From Virgibacillus ndiopensis (GTDB lineage: Bacteria; Bacillota; Bacilli; Bacillales; Amphibacillaceae), in NCBI RefSeq assembly GCF_900187325.1, contig NZ_FZMZ01000004.1, positions 558,001 through 622,000 on the forward strand: a DNA stretch of 64,000 bases. Reading direction: 5' to 3'. The position numbers and the translations under genes are program-made. Below, one piece after another: positions 25,925 through 34,625 of the stretch; within the stretch, counting starts at the first letter, position 1, and each line of letters opens with the position of its first letter. The notes beneath the pieces are model-generated. The model was not told where the DNA came from, did not search any database, and worked only from the letters and a program-made list of their open reading frames with translations.

Positions 25925-26614
25925 TTATATTACACAGTTTTCGACACCGCATCTATCACAAGCTAGCATTTTCTTGAAGTAAGCTATGTCTTTAATTAGA
26001 AAATATTTGCTATCATTCCCTATAACTCCTTGCCCTTTCCATTTATTCACGATTCTGCTAACTGTCTCTCTGGAAATACCGATATGTTTACTAATATCCT
26101 GTATTAAGACTGCTTCTGTAATTCGAATACCAGTTGGTGTAACAACTCCATACATGTTTGCATAACGAATAAAGATAGAAGCAACAGCACCTTCTGAACC
26201 AAACAATAAAAAGTCACGGATCTTTGCTTTGCTTGCTTCTAATGATTCAGCAACCCATCTTGTAAAATGCAACCCGAGCTTACCATTCTGAGCAAGAATA
26301 GATTCCATTTCACCTTTTTCGATTACATATAATGTACTGTCCATTGTAGCTTGTGCCGAATTGGAGTAGCAATTTCCGCTAAAGATACCTACTTCACCAA
26401 AGCCATCTTGTGCACCACGAATAAAAATGGTTAATTCCTTATGTGTTCCAATCTCTTTAAACATACGAATTTCACCCTTATGAATAAAATATAAATAATC
26501 TGCAGGGCTACCCTCTTGAAAGATAAAATCATATTTTTTTACAAATTTTCGTTTTGAATTGGCTAGCAACATATCATAATCATACAAGTCTATCCGTTGT
26601 AGTAATGGCTCCAC
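25925..26614 (-). CDS. fnr: Fnr-type Crp family regulator with C-terminal iron-sulfur cysteines
   Basis: This oxygen-sensing type Crp/Fnr regulator has 229 residues. The N-terminal cyclic-nucleotide-binding fold covers ~20-125 (EGSPADYLYFIHKGEIRMF). A helix-turn-helix near 170-200 reads IQDISKHIGISRETVSRIVN. The C terminus ends ACDRCGVENCVI, so Cys219, Cys222 and Cys227 form CX2CX4C. This is the spacing of the three C-terminal cysteines that, with an aspartate, bind the 4Fe-4S cluster of Bacillus subtilis Fnr; Asp134 (KIRDFLLFG) is the matching aspartate candidate. The start is GTG 26612-26614 after GAGGATGTGATGGA. A perfect Fnr box lies upstream. An ArcR-like relative without oxygen sensing is the alternative. 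Confidence 0.82.
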   Translation of the reverse strand: MEPLLQRIDLYDYDMLLANSKRKFVKKYDFIFQEGSPADYLYFIHKGEIRMFKEIGTHKELTIFIRGAQDGFGEVGIFSGNCYSNSAQATMDSTLYVIEKGEMESILAQNGKLGLHFTRWVAESLEASKAKIRDFLLFGSEGAVASIFIRYANMYGVVTPTGIRITEAVLIQDISKHIGISRETVSRIVNKWKGQGVIGNDSKYFLIKDIAYFKKMLACDRCGVENCVI

Positions 26615-26645
26615 TCCATCACATCCTCTTCTTTAAACTAATACC

Positions 26646-26688
26646 ATTATATATTGCCTTCCAAACTATTTCTGTGATTTTAATCACA
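26646..26688 (-). promoter_or_regulatory. Fnr-dependent promoter of fnr (box at -41.5)
   Basis: TGTGA-N6-TCACA occurs at 26673-26688, a perfect match to the Fnr/Crp consensus. On the minus strand TATAAT lies at 26646-26651, placing the start near 26639. The box centre (26680.5) is then at -41.5, the classical position for class II activation. There is no good -35 element, as expected for an activated promoter. Confidence 0.75.
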
Positions 26689-26704
26689 TTCTAATGAAAA
26701 TAAT

Positions 26705-26720
26705 TGTAAAAATTTTTACA
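26705..26720. promoter_or_regulatory. Perfect 16-bp palindrome upstream of dat
   Basis: TGTAAAAATTTTTACA is fully self-complementary and lies between the Fnr box and the dat gene. It could be an operator for dat; the protein that would bind is unknown. Confidence 0.35.
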
Positions 26721-26789
26721 CAAGCAGTCCATTTACAAGGGGGAAAGGAAGTTATAAAATAGGCATAAGCTTTTTTAGGAGGCGTCATA

Positions 26790-27665
26790 ATGTCTATTTA
26801 CCCAATCATGTTATCACAAACAAAATTTGTTCATCGCGATAATATTAACTATCCTTTTGAAGAACGTGGATTACAGTTCGGGGATGGCGTGTATGAAGTG
26901 ATTCGTATCTATAATGGAAACTATTATTTACTTAACGAACATGTAACACGTTTATTTCGCTCTGCAGAAGCGGTAAAAATTAATCTACCGTTTACGAAAG
27001 AAGAGGTTAGTAAATTATTAGCCGAATTAGTAGAAAAAAATGATATTACCACAGATGCAAAGGTATATCTTCAAGTTACTCGTGGATCAGCACCAAGAGA
27101 CCATGTCTTTCCAAATAATGTTGAAGCAAATGTGTATGCGTATGTGCAGCATCTACCAAGAAATTTGGATCTTTTAAAAAATGGAGTATCAACCATAACC
27201 CGTCGAGATACCCGCTGGGAAAATTGTTATATTAAAAGTTTGAATCTACTGCCAAACGTTCTGGCAAAGCAAGAAGCAAAAGAACAAGGATGCTATGAAG
27301 CAATTTTGCATAAAGATGGTTTTGTCACCGAATGTAGTGCATCGAACGTCTACCTAGTTAAAGATGGAAAAATTCATACCCATCCAATTAGAAAGAATAT
27401 TTTACATGGTTGTGTAAGAATGAGCGTTGAAAGATTTGCTACTGATCTGAAAATACCTTTTATAGAAGAAGGATTTTCAATTGATGATATTACGACCGCA
27501 GATGAAATATTTTTAACAAGTAGCACATCCGAAATTATGCCAATTGTCCAGGTCGACAGTAACCTTATAGCAGACGGTAAGCCTGGTAGCATTACAAAAC
27601 AACTTCAAGCAGCATATGAGGCAGATGCACATATCTCCTCTACTAAAAAAGTAATTGTTAACTAA
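26790..27665 (+). CDS. dat: D-amino acid aminotransferase (D-alanine transaminase)
   Basis: This fold type IV PLP enzyme of 291 residues interconverts D-alanine and D-glutamate with their 2-oxo acids, supplying precursors for cell wall. The catalytic lysine is Lys149 in CYIKSLNLLPN. Other family motifs are FEERGLQFGDGVYEVIRIYNG at the N terminus, LQVTRGSAPRDHVFP, and ECSASNVYLVKDGKIHTHP and LTSSTSEIMPI near the C terminus. The TRG and DHVFP segment favours D-amino acid transaminase over branched-chain aminotransferase. Start ATG lies 8 nt after AGGAGG. A possible promoter TTTACA-15-TATAAA (26732-26758) is upstream. A terminator follows at once. Confidence 0.93.
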   Translation: MSIYPIMLSQTKFVHRDNINYPFEERGLQFGDGVYEVIRIYNGNYYLLNEHVTRLFRSAEAVKINLPFTKEEVSKLLAELVEKNDITTDAKVYLQVTRGSAPRDHVFPNNVEANVYAYVQHLPRNLDLLKNGVSTITRRDTRWENCYIKSLNLLPNVLAKQEAKEQGCYEAILHKDGFVTECSASNVYLVKDGKIHTHPIRKNILHGCVRMSVERFATDLKIPFIEEGFSIDDITTADEIFLTSSTSEIMPIVQVDSNLIADGKPGSITKQLQAAYEADAHISSTKKVIVN

Positions 27666-27670
27666 AAAAA

Positions 27671-27689
27671 TGCTCCTCATGCAGGAGTA
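27671..27689 (+). terminator. Terminator of dat
   Basis: TGCTCCT (27671-27677) pairs with AGGAGTA (27683-27689), one G-T pair, 5-nt loop, followed by T9. Confidence 0.88.
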
Positions 27690-27759
27690 TTTTTTTTTGC
27701 GTGAATTTTTCTGAATGTTATGTTAAAATATTGCTTCCTATTATAAAAGGGAGGACATT

Positions 27760-28266
27760 ATGAGGAAAATTTTAATTATTGGCGGTAGCGGAGCAGGAAA
27801 GTCAACATTAGCTAGACAGTTGGGGGATATTTTACATATTCCAGTCTATCATTTAGACTCCATTTTTTGGAAACCCGGATGGCAATCAATTGAACGTGAT
27901 GATTTAATCTCAGAACAACGAAAAATTGTCCAGAATAATACTTGGATTATCGATGGAAATTATAGTACCACAATCGATATTCGATTGAATGAGGCGGACA
28001 CAGTTATTTTTCTCCATTATAAAACAATTCGCTGCCTGTACGGAGTCGTTAAGAGACGCATTCAGTACCATGGGAAAACACGTCCCGACATGGGGCAAGA
28101 TTGTCCTGAGAAGCTAGATTTTGAGTTCCTTCAATGGGTATACCAATTCAACAAGAAAAAAACTTCAAACATTTATAAAAAATTAAACCAACTGCATAAT
28201 ATAACAACTCACATATTTACGAACCCGAAGCAAACACGAGATTTTCTCACCAATTTAAAACAATAA
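27760..28266 (+). CDS. P-loop NTPase of the FlaR/topology-modulation family
   Basis: An adenylate-kinase-like P-loop protein of 168 residues. Walker A is GGSGAGKST at residues 8-16. HLDSIFWKPGW and the WIIDGNY motif are typical of proteins annotated as DNA topology modulation protein FlaR. The lid-like segment RRIQYHGKTRPDMGQDCPEKLD carries basic residues. The real substrate is probably a nucleotide or small molecule; the topology name is historical and not evidence of function. The start is ATG after AGGGAGG. It stands alone between dat and the S9 peptidase. Confidence 0.85.
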   Translation: MRKILIIGGSGAGKSTLARQLGDILHIPVYHLDSIFWKPGWQSIERDDLISEQRKIVQNNTWIIDGNYSTTIDIRLNEADTVIFLHYKTIRCLYGVVKRRIQYHGKTRPDMGQDCPEKLDFEFLQWVYQFNKKKTSNIYKKLNQLHNITTHIFTNPKQTRDFLTNLKQ

Positions 28267-28360
28267 TTCTTAAAATTTTTATCATTCTAATTGATTCGTA
28301 ACTCGAAATAGTTTAGAATAGATAAAACTTGAAGTCTATTTATACTTGGAGGTCTTGTTC

Positions 28361-30358
28361 ATGACAAATTCAAAACGTGCTTTGACAGTAGAAGATTTAA
28401 CGAAAATTGCAGTTTACAGTGATCCACAATTTGCACCGAACGGGGAATCCTATGCCTTTGTATCGACAACTGTAAATGAAGCTAACGAATACCAATCACA
28501 ACTCTTTTTACAAACAACTACTGACCAGCCACAGCAATGGACATTTGGTAATAACAAAAACAGTCACCCTCGTTTTTCTCCAGATGGTAATAGTATTGTT
28601 TTTCAGTCTACAAGAAGTGGTATCATGCAGCTTTGGATAGTACCTAGAAATGGTGGTGAGGCACGTCAGCTTACTTTTTTCAAGCATGGCGCTGCTAATC
28701 CCGAATGGTCAAAAGATGGTAGGTATATCATTTTCACGGCTGAATTGGATGCTGGTGATCATGTACAAGAACAAAAAGAACAATCAAAAGAAGAACGTCA
28801 AAAAGAGAAAGAACAAAAAGCAAAAGAACCCGTTATAATTAATCGACTAAAACATAAATCTGATGCAAAAGGATTTCATGATCATAAAAAGGCTCAATTG
28901 GTGCTGTTTGATGTTAAAGAGAACACCTTCACACAACTGACATCAGAGAATTCAGATCACAGTTACGAGGATATTTCTCCTGACGGGAATCTTGTGTTGT
29001 TTTCAGCCAACCTGGAAGATAATGCCGATTACAAAAATACCAATGACCTTTTCCTATTAAATCTATCCACTAAAGAGGTTACAAAATTGACCAATGGAAA
29101 AGGTTCTTATGGCCACGCCAGCTTCTCTCCAAGCGGAAAGAAAATTTCTTGCTTCGGTCATGAATATACATATAGTGGCGCGACATTGAGTGAGTTGTTT
29201 GTATTTGAGGTTGCAACAAGTGAAAGAACATGCTTAAGTGAATCTATTGATATGCAGCTTGGTGATGTAATGATCGGCGACACCCGCATGGGTCAATCTA
29301 CAGTAGGACCGATTTGGTCTAAAAATGAGGAAAAATTATATTTCATTGGAACGGACTACGGCGCAACAGGACTTTATCAAGCAGATCTGAATGGAAATAT
29401 TAACGTGCTATACAAAGATAATAATCATGTCTTTGGATTTTCTTATGATGAAAACAAGGATACGTTCATTTTAGGAATAAGTACCCCAACGAATCCATGC
29501 AACTTTTATCAGTTTAAGAATTCCCAATTAACGCGATTAACTGATGCCAATGCAGAGCTTTTAGCTGAGGTGACACTGTCTGAACCAGAAACAGTTACAG
29601 CTGCCGCAGAAGATGGCTGGGAAATTCAAGGCTGGCTTTTGCACCCATATGGTTTTGAAGCAGATCAAAAGTACCCATTTATATTAGAAATTCACGGCGG
29701 ACCACATGCAATGTACGGCCAGACATTTTTCCATGAATTGCAATTACTTGCGGCTAAAGGATATGTAGTCTTGTACACAAATCCCCGTGGAAGCCATGGG
29801 TATGGACAGGAATTTGTTGATGCATGCCGTTCAGACTATGGTGGTAGTGACTATACCGATCTAATGTCCGCAGTTGATTACGCACTTAAAAACTATGACT
29901 TTATCGACAAAGATCGTCTTGGTGTAACCGGAGGAAGCTATGGTGGTTTTATGACAAACTGGATCGTTGGTCACACAAATCGCTTCAAAGCTGCCGTTAC
30001 TCAACGTTCAATCAGTAACTGGTTAAGTTTTTATGGTGTCAGTGACATTGGGTACTTCTTCACCAAATGGGAGCTTGGCCAAAACCTATTAGAAGACCCT
30101 ACTAAACTATGGGAATTTTCCCCGTTAAAATATGTTGAAAACGTTGAAACACCCTTATTAATTGTACATGGGGAACAGGACATGCGCTGTCCTATCGAGC
30201 AGGGTGAGCAATTGTTTGTAGCGCTAAAGCATTTGAAAAAAGACGTTGAATTTGTTCGATTCCCTGGTGCAAATCATGAGCTTAGCAGAAGCGGAAATCC
30301 CGAGATGAGGATGGCCCGCTTAAATCATATTTGCGGATGGTTTGAGAAATATTTATAA
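28361..30358 (+). CDS. S9 family prolyl-oligopeptidase-like peptidase
   Basis: This serine peptidase of the acylaminoacyl-peptidase/dipeptidyl-peptidase branch, similar to Bacillus YuxL, has 665 residues. It starts at ATG 28361, 7 nt after TTGGAGGT; an earlier TTG at 28346 lies in that site. The N-terminal two thirds is a beta-propeller with repeated NxxPRFSPDGN-type blades. A charged low-complexity insert (EQKEQSKEERQKEKEQKAKE) interrupts it near residue 140. The C-terminal alpha/beta-hydrolase domain has oxyanion motif LEIHGGPHAMYG, nucleophile GVTGGSYGGFMT, acid HGEQDMRCP and base GANHELSR. There is no signal peptide, so it is cytoplasmic. A terminator follows. Confidence 0.92.
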   Translation: MTNSKRALTVEDLTKIAVYSDPQFAPNGESYAFVSTTVNEANEYQSQLFLQTTTDQPQQWTFGNNKNSHPRFSPDGNSIVFQSTRSGIMQLWIVPRNGGEARQLTFFKHGAANPEWSKDGRYIIFTAELDAGDHVQEQKEQSKEERQKEKEQKAKEPVIINRLKHKSDAKGFHDHKKAQLVLFDVKENTFTQLTSENSDHSYEDISPDGNLVLFSANLEDNADYKNTNDLFLLNLSTKEVTKLTNGKGSYGHASFSPSGKKISCFGHEYTYSGATLSELFVFEVATSERTCLSESIDMQLGDVMIGDTRMGQSTVGPIWSKNEEKLYFIGTDYGATGLYQADLNGNINVLYKDNNHVFGFSYDENKDTFILGISTPTNPCNFYQFKNSQLTRLTDANAELLAEVTLSEPETVTAAAEDGWEIQGWLLHPYGFEADQKYPFILEIHGGPHAMYGQTFFHELQLLAAKGYVVLYTNPRGSHGYGQEFVDACRSDYGGSDYTDLMSAVDYALKNYDFIDKDRLGVTGGSYGGFMTNWIVGHTNRFKAAVTQRSISNWLSFYGVSDIGYFFTKWELGQNLLEDPTKLWEFSPLKYVENVETPLLIVHGEQDMRCPIEQGEQLFVALKHLKKDVEFVRFPGANHELSRSGNPEMRMARLNHICGWFEKYL

Positions 30359-30368
30359 AGGTTTAGTG

Positions 30369-30389
30369 GCTGACGTATAATACGTCAGC
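30369..30389 (+). terminator. Terminator after the S9 peptidase gene
   Basis: GCTGACGT (30369-30376) pairs with ACGTCAGC (30382-30389), followed by T8. Confidence 0.9.
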
Positions 30390-30438
30390 TTTTTTTTGTG
30401 TGGACTTCGTACTCCTTACCTCCCTATCCCTAATAAAA

Positions 30439-30465
30439 AATAAGCAGTCGCTTTGACTGCTTATT
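30439..30465 (-). terminator. Terminator of the alpha/beta hydrolase gene
   Basis: AATAAGCAGTC (30439-30449) pairs with GACTGCTTATT (30455-30465). On the minus strand it is followed by TTTTTATTAGG. The stop codon lies in one arm. Confidence 0.87.
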
Positions 30466-31420
30466 CCTTCATATATTTACCTAGAAATTCTATTAACTTA
30501 TTTTCATAACGCTCCTGGTCCACCACAAACGATTCACCATGTCCTGCGCCATCAACTGTCATGATCTCTGCTTCACTTTTAGTATTTTCATAAAGTTGTT
30601 CGGTCATTCTAGTCGGAACAAATGAATCAGCATTTCCATGAACATACAATATTGGTACTTCTGCTTTTTTAACTTGACCTAACGCGGAAGCTTCCGATAA
30701 CGAATAACCCGCTTTTAGGTTTGTCACTAAGCTAGTACTTGGTAAAATTGGAAATGTAGGTAAATGATACATGCGGTTCATTTGATAGGCAAACATGTCT
30801 TTAACACTAGTATATGCGCTGTCTGAAACGACAGCTTTTACATTATCAGGAAGCTCTTCCCCACTAGCCATTAATACAGTAGCTGCCCCCATTGAAACAC
30901 CGTGTAACACGATTTCTGTGTCAGATCCTAGCTTATCAACAACTAAATTGACCCAGTCAACATAATCCAATCGATCATGCCAGCCGAAACCAATGTAATC
31001 CCCTTCACTTTGTCCATGTCCACGTGCATCGGGCATCAGCACATTGTAGCCTAGATTTTCATAATAAAATTGTGCATACAATCCCATATCCTTCCCTTCA
31101 CCAAGATAGCCGTGTGCAAGGATAACCGTCTTGTTAGTTGCCTCCTCTGCTTCTAAAAAATAACCTTTTAAATTCAATCCATCATAGGAGGTCATTTCTA
31201 TCTCCTCAAACTGTTGACTACTTACCCAATCCCGCCAGTCACCATCAAAAAAGACTTCCATTGCCTCAGCAGAAACTTCTAAATCCTGATTTCCTTGTAA
31301 AAAATCTTTTTGATTACGATCAATTGCTAGATTATAAAAGTAAAAACTAGCCACAAAATTTATAATTAATAGGACAATTACGATTCCTATAGTAATTTTT
31401 AACCATTTTTTCCGTTTCAC
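30461..31420 (-). CDS. Membrane-anchored alpha/beta hydrolase (YqkD-like)
   Basis: The protein has 319 residues with an N-terminal signal anchor (~7-29, ITIGIVIVLLIINFVASFYF) and an extracellular alpha/beta-hydrolase domain. The oxyanion region is VILAHGYLGEGKDM. ARGHGQSEGDY follows. The nucleophile elbow is LHGVSMGAAT (GxSxG), the acid VHGNADSFVP and the base GAGHGESFVV. This triad is complete. It resembles Bacillus subtilis YqkD. The substrate is unknown; esters at the cell surface are likely. The start ATG is after GGGGAGTACC. It is a single gene with its own terminator. Confidence 0.88.
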   Translation of the reverse strand: MKRKKWLKITIGIVIVLLIINFVASFYFYNLAIDRNQKDFLQGNQDLEVSAEAMEVFFDGDWRDWVSSQQFEEIEMTSYDGLNLKGYFLEAEEATNKTVILAHGYLGEGKDMGLYAQFYYENLGYNVLMPDARGHGQSEGDYIGFGWHDRLDYVDWVNLVVDKLGSDTEIVLHGVSMGAATVLMASGEELPDNVKAVVSDSAYTSVKDMFAYQMNRMYHLPTFPILPSTSLVTNLKAGYSLSEASALGQVKKAEVPILYVHGNADSFVPTRMTEQLYENTKSEAEIMTVDGAGHGESFVVDQERYENKLIEFLGKYMKE

Positions 31421-31574
31421 AGGTACTCCCCTTTCTAGTATACTCTATATATAGTATATAAAACTTTCATGTATTTTTGGGAAATTTGACCTATTCTTTT
31501 GTTGGTACTTCTTAACAATTCAATTTTATCTGAAAATGATTGCTTTTATTTTTACTCTATCCACATGGTACAGA

Positions 31575-31597
31575 AAAAGCAGCATATCGCTGCTTTT
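31575..31597 (-). terminator. Terminator of the DinB-fold gene
   Basis: AAAAGCAGC (31575-31583) pairs with GCTGCTTTT (31589-31597) over ATATC; T-run on the minus strand. Confidence 0.87.
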
Positions 31598-31608
31598 CAT
31601 CAATTATA

Positions 31609-32097
31609 CTATTCTTCCAGTTGCTCTTTTATTTCTTGAATCTGTAATATATGTCTTTTTTCGTGCCATCCAATAAATGGAATCCACTGGCTAAGACTCA
31701 TTTGTCCAAATACTGGATGCGGAAAACCTTTGCGTTCAAGCTCATTTTCATCAGTATTTGCCACAAGCCTTAAAAGACCTTGGCGCGATGCTTCCAGTTT
31801 TAGTTTCATTTCATCAAGTGTAAAAAATTCGTCAGACGGTACTGTATAATCAGGCGCGTTAACCTTTTGACTTCGATCAACAGTTAGTTCAATTGGCTTT
31901 GGATCAGCATTTACATCCTCTCCATTTTTCAACTGGTCTTGAATTGTCTTCACTATCGCACCTTCCATAAGAAATAAATGCTCAAGTACTTGCTTTATTG
32001 ACCAACTTTTTTCATCGGGTTTCTTATTTAAATCATTGTCTGAAATCTCATTTACCTCTACTAATAACGCTTCACGCACCTTCTCATTTCTTTGCAA
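31609..32097 (-). CDS. DinB-fold metalloenzyme (DinB_2; possible bacillithiol-dependent transferase)
   Basis: A four-helix-bundle protein of 162 residues. A metal site is indicated by His40 in SIKQVLEHLFLMEG and the pair in WHEKRHILQIQEIK near the C terminus, the three-histidine pattern of DinB/YfiT proteins. Some members are bacillithiol S-transferases in Bacillaceae, others have unknown activity, so the substrate is inferred only at the family level. The start is TTG 32095-32097 after GGGGGAGAG. It lies 55 bp downstream of the YhgE/Pip gene in the same direction and may be co-transcribed. Confidence 0.85.
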   Translation of the reverse strand: MQRNEKVREALLVEVNEISDNDLNKKPDEKSWSIKQVLEHLFLMEGAIVKTIQDQLKNGEDVNADPKPIELTVDRSQKVNAPDYTVPSDEFFTLDEMKLKLEASRQGLLRLVANTDENELERKGFPHPVFGQMSLSQWIPFIGWHEKRHILQIQEIKEQLEE

Positions 32098-32152
32098 TAC
32101 ACTCTCCCCCTTTTCAAAAACTGTTCAATTCCACTTTACTATACAAGTATAA

Positions 32153-34327
32153 TTAATGAAATAATCCAGATTCCTTCGATTTTTTCATCAATACATTTGT
32201 CTTTTTATTGATTGTTTTTTTCAAAAATGACCCGAGTAATAGTGCTGCAATTCCAAAGATCACAAGATACATAATATCCTTTAATGCACGATCCCAGACA
32301 ATCCCACCGACTGCCTCCCTCATTAAATCAATTGCATACGTAAATGGCAGGAATGGATTCATCGCTTGGAAAAATTCAGGCAACAGTACGACCGGATACG
32401 TTCCACCTGCAGCAGCTATTTGTAGAACGAGTAATATGATTGCTAATGCCTTTCCAACATCCCCGAACACCGATACTAATGTATATACAATCGACATAAA
32501 AACAGTGCTTATCAATAAACCAAACAAAATAAACCAACTTGCTTCATTGATATACACATCCAATAAAGCTATATCACCAATTGTCACGACAAATGTTTGC
32601 AGTAATCCGATACTCATAAACGTTAAAAATCGGCCAAAGTATATTTGCTTTGAAGTCAACGACTCAGCACCGACAACTTCAACGGACAGTAAAGAAATAA
32701 GAAGTAATGCCCCTACCCAAATTGCCAATGTCGTATAAAACGGTGTCATCCCTGATCCATAGTTAGGAATCGGATAAAGCTTGTTTTCGTTTAGTTCCAC
32801 GGGCTCTGCAAAGAAACTACGCTCTGCCTCAGGATCATTTTCCAGTAATTCAATGATCTCATTGATGTCAGTTTCTCTTTGTATATTTCGAATTCGATCA
32901 GCCAATTGGTTTATTTTATTGCTAACATAAGGGAATTCACCAGAAATGGATTCTAACTTCTCTTTTCCTTCACTTAAATTCTCATCCGTTCTTGTTATAA
33001 TCTGCTTAACTTGAGGGATTGTCTGTTGAATATCTGTTAAAATTCCTTTTGCATTAGCTAACGTGTTTTTAGCTTTTGCAACTTCATTCAAAACAGTCGG
33101 TTCAATCCTTTCCTTGTACTCCTTCACAAAAGCATCGATTTTTGTATGTGTATCTTGCGTTAACTGCTGTAAATCCGCAAGCATCTGATCAATTTTTTGT
33201 TTTTTATTCCCAATAAAAGTACTTAAAGACTTGGTATTTTCCTGAACTATTTTCAAGCCATTCTTTAAAGTGGCCAGCTGTTTAAGTGTATTGTCAATCG
33301 TTCCCTGTTGTGAACTGTTTTGATCTTGATTATTATTGTTTTGCTCCTGTAAATTTCTCAATGCTTGCTCAATCGTTTCGATCGTTTTAATTTGTTCATT
33401 CACTTGATCATTCAGTTGACCAGTAATTTCTTCCCCTTGCTTGAAATTAATATCCTTACGTTGAATCCTACTAATAAATTTATTCGTGCTTGCGGCGAGT
33501 TCACTAACCTTTTTCAGATCCTTTTTAATTTGAGGAGCCATTTCATTCAAACGATTTTCAGCTTTATTCAAAAAATCCGTCGTTTTATCAATTGTTGCTA
33601 ACCCATCATTTGTCACCTGTTCAGCTTCTGGAACTAGACCTTGCGCTTTATTAATAATACCTTGCACATTCGTTGCATCTGTTAACGATTCATTTAACAT
33701 GTCATGAATTTCCGGAAGATTTTTTTCGATTGTAAAAATGTAGTCCTCGAATTGTTTAATGTCCGGTAAACCCGTTTCCAATTCAATTCCAAGATTATTA
33801 AAAAGGTCAAAAATAACGCCATTAACCGTTGAAACAAAGTTACTACTAATTTGCTCAACAATTACACTAGCACCTTTTTCAGTAATTTTTGGTGCTATTG
33901 CATTTATTTTTTCATTCACATAATACTCTACTGTCGCCTTTTTAGGATTATCGCTAATGACGGTACTTAGTTTTTCAGAAAAGTTTTCAGGAATAATAAT
34001 CACTGCAAAATAGTCACCATAATCAACTTTGTCCATTGCCTCTTTCCGATCAACAAATTGCCAATCCATGTCATCATTTTTCTGTAACTTTTTAACTAAG
34101 TCGTCCCCAACTTGTATTTTCTGATCGCGAACCATTGCCCCTTGATCCTCGTTTACAACCCCAACTGGGATTTGATCGGTTTGACTGTATGGATCCCATG
34201 AAGCTTTTATATTGAACCAAGCATAAAATGAAGGTAATATAATTAACCCACCAATTAAAATAGCTGCAACCCAATTCGTACCAATGTTTTTTCCATCAGT
34301 TTTAAAAATTCTCAAGATGTTTTTCAT
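32153..34327 (-). CDS. YhgE/Pip domain membrane protein
   Basis: A protein of 724 residues built like phage-infection protein Pip and YhgE. A first membrane helix (~18-38, VAAILIGGLIILPSFYAWFN) is followed by a conserved extracytoplasmic region (VGVVNEDQGAMVRD, DYGDYFAVIIIPENFSEKL). A long coiled-coil middle part (~190-490) is rich in Gln, Asn and Lys. Five to six C-terminal helices of the ABC-2 membrane type end it. It is likely an exporter component or surface protein. The start is ATG 34325, 4-8 nt after AGGGCGAG; the TTG just before it is less likely. An 18-bp inverted repeat lies just upstream. Confidence 0.9.
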   Translation of the reverse strand: MKNILRIFKTDGKNIGTNWVAAILIGGLIILPSFYAWFNIKASWDPYSQTDQIPVGVVNEDQGAMVRDQKIQVGDDLVKKLQKNDDMDWQFVDRKEAMDKVDYGDYFAVIIIPENFSEKLSTVISDNPKKATVEYYVNEKINAIAPKITEKGASVIVEQISSNFVSTVNGVIFDLFNNLGIELETGLPDIKQFEDYIFTIEKNLPEIHDMLNESLTDATNVQGIINKAQGLVPEAEQVTNDGLATIDKTTDFLNKAENRLNEMAPQIKKDLKKVSELAASTNKFISRIQRKDINFKQGEEITGQLNDQVNEQIKTIETIEQALRNLQEQNNNNQDQNSSQQGTIDNTLKQLATLKNGLKIVQENTKSLSTFIGNKKQKIDQMLADLQQLTQDTHTKIDAFVKEYKERIEPTVLNEVAKAKNTLANAKGILTDIQQTIPQVKQIITRTDENLSEGKEKLESISGEFPYVSNKINQLADRIRNIQRETDINEIIELLENDPEAERSFFAEPVELNENKLYPIPNYGSGMTPFYTTLAIWVGALLLISLLSVEVVGAESLTSKQIYFGRFLTFMSIGLLQTFVVTIGDIALLDVYINEASWFILFGLLISTVFMSIVYTLVSVFGDVGKALAIILLVLQIAAAGGTYPVVLLPEFFQAMNPFLPFTYAIDLMREAVGGIVWDRALKDIMYLVIFGIAALLLGSFLKKTINKKTNVLMKKSKESGLFH

Positions 34328-34357
34328 CAATCTCGCCCTTATCTGTTAGAATACAAT

Positions 34358-34375
34358 AATGAATATCCATTCATT
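34358..34375. promoter_or_regulatory. Inverted repeat upstream of the YhgE/Pip gene (TetR-type operator?)
   Basis: AATGAAT (34358-34364) and ATTCATT (34369-34375) flank ATCC. TATAAT elements on the minus strand lie at 34391-34396 and 34404-34409. In Bacillus subtilis yhgE neighbours the TetR regulator gene yhgD; no such gene is present here, so the regulator would act in trans. Confidence 0.5.
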
Positions 34376-34474
34376 TTGAAGTAAAAATATATTATAACAT
34401 GGTATTATAGCAGTATCTTTTAGTAGATTCCACATCAACGATAAATAATAATTCTTCACACTTTTACACGCGAG

Positions 34475-34560
34475 CCCGCGGAAAGCGATGTGTATTTCCA
34501 GAACGACAGCCCTAGCATTAATTCACGTTGCATTTTTCGGAAACTACGGGGTTTAAAGCA
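34475..34560 (+). repeat. Dispersed intergenic repeat, degenerate copy
   Basis: The text CCGCGGAAAGCGATGTGTAT followed by TTCCAGAACGACAG matches the end motif of the copy at 25675-25795 (opposite orientation) and the fragment near 13691. Only the right end is recognisable. Confidence 0.55.
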
Positions 34561-34590
34561 ACAAGATTTCTGAAAAAGCATTGATAAAAA

Positions 34591-34619
34591 AACGATTGAC
34601 CTGTTAAAAGTCAATCGTT
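34591..34619 (-). terminator. Terminator of the ABC-2 exporter operon
   Basis: AACGATTGAC (34591-34600) pairs with GTCAATCGTT (34610-34619). On the minus strand it ends in TTTTTTATC, 7 bp after the last stop codon. Confidence 0.9.
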
Positions 34620-34625
34620 TCAACC

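Noticed and set aside
26734-26760. Fnr-activated promoter for dat
   Set aside because: A start 41.5 bp from the box in the plus direction would need a -10 near 26710, where only the palindrome TGTAAAAATTTTTACA lies; the geometry fits fnr instead.
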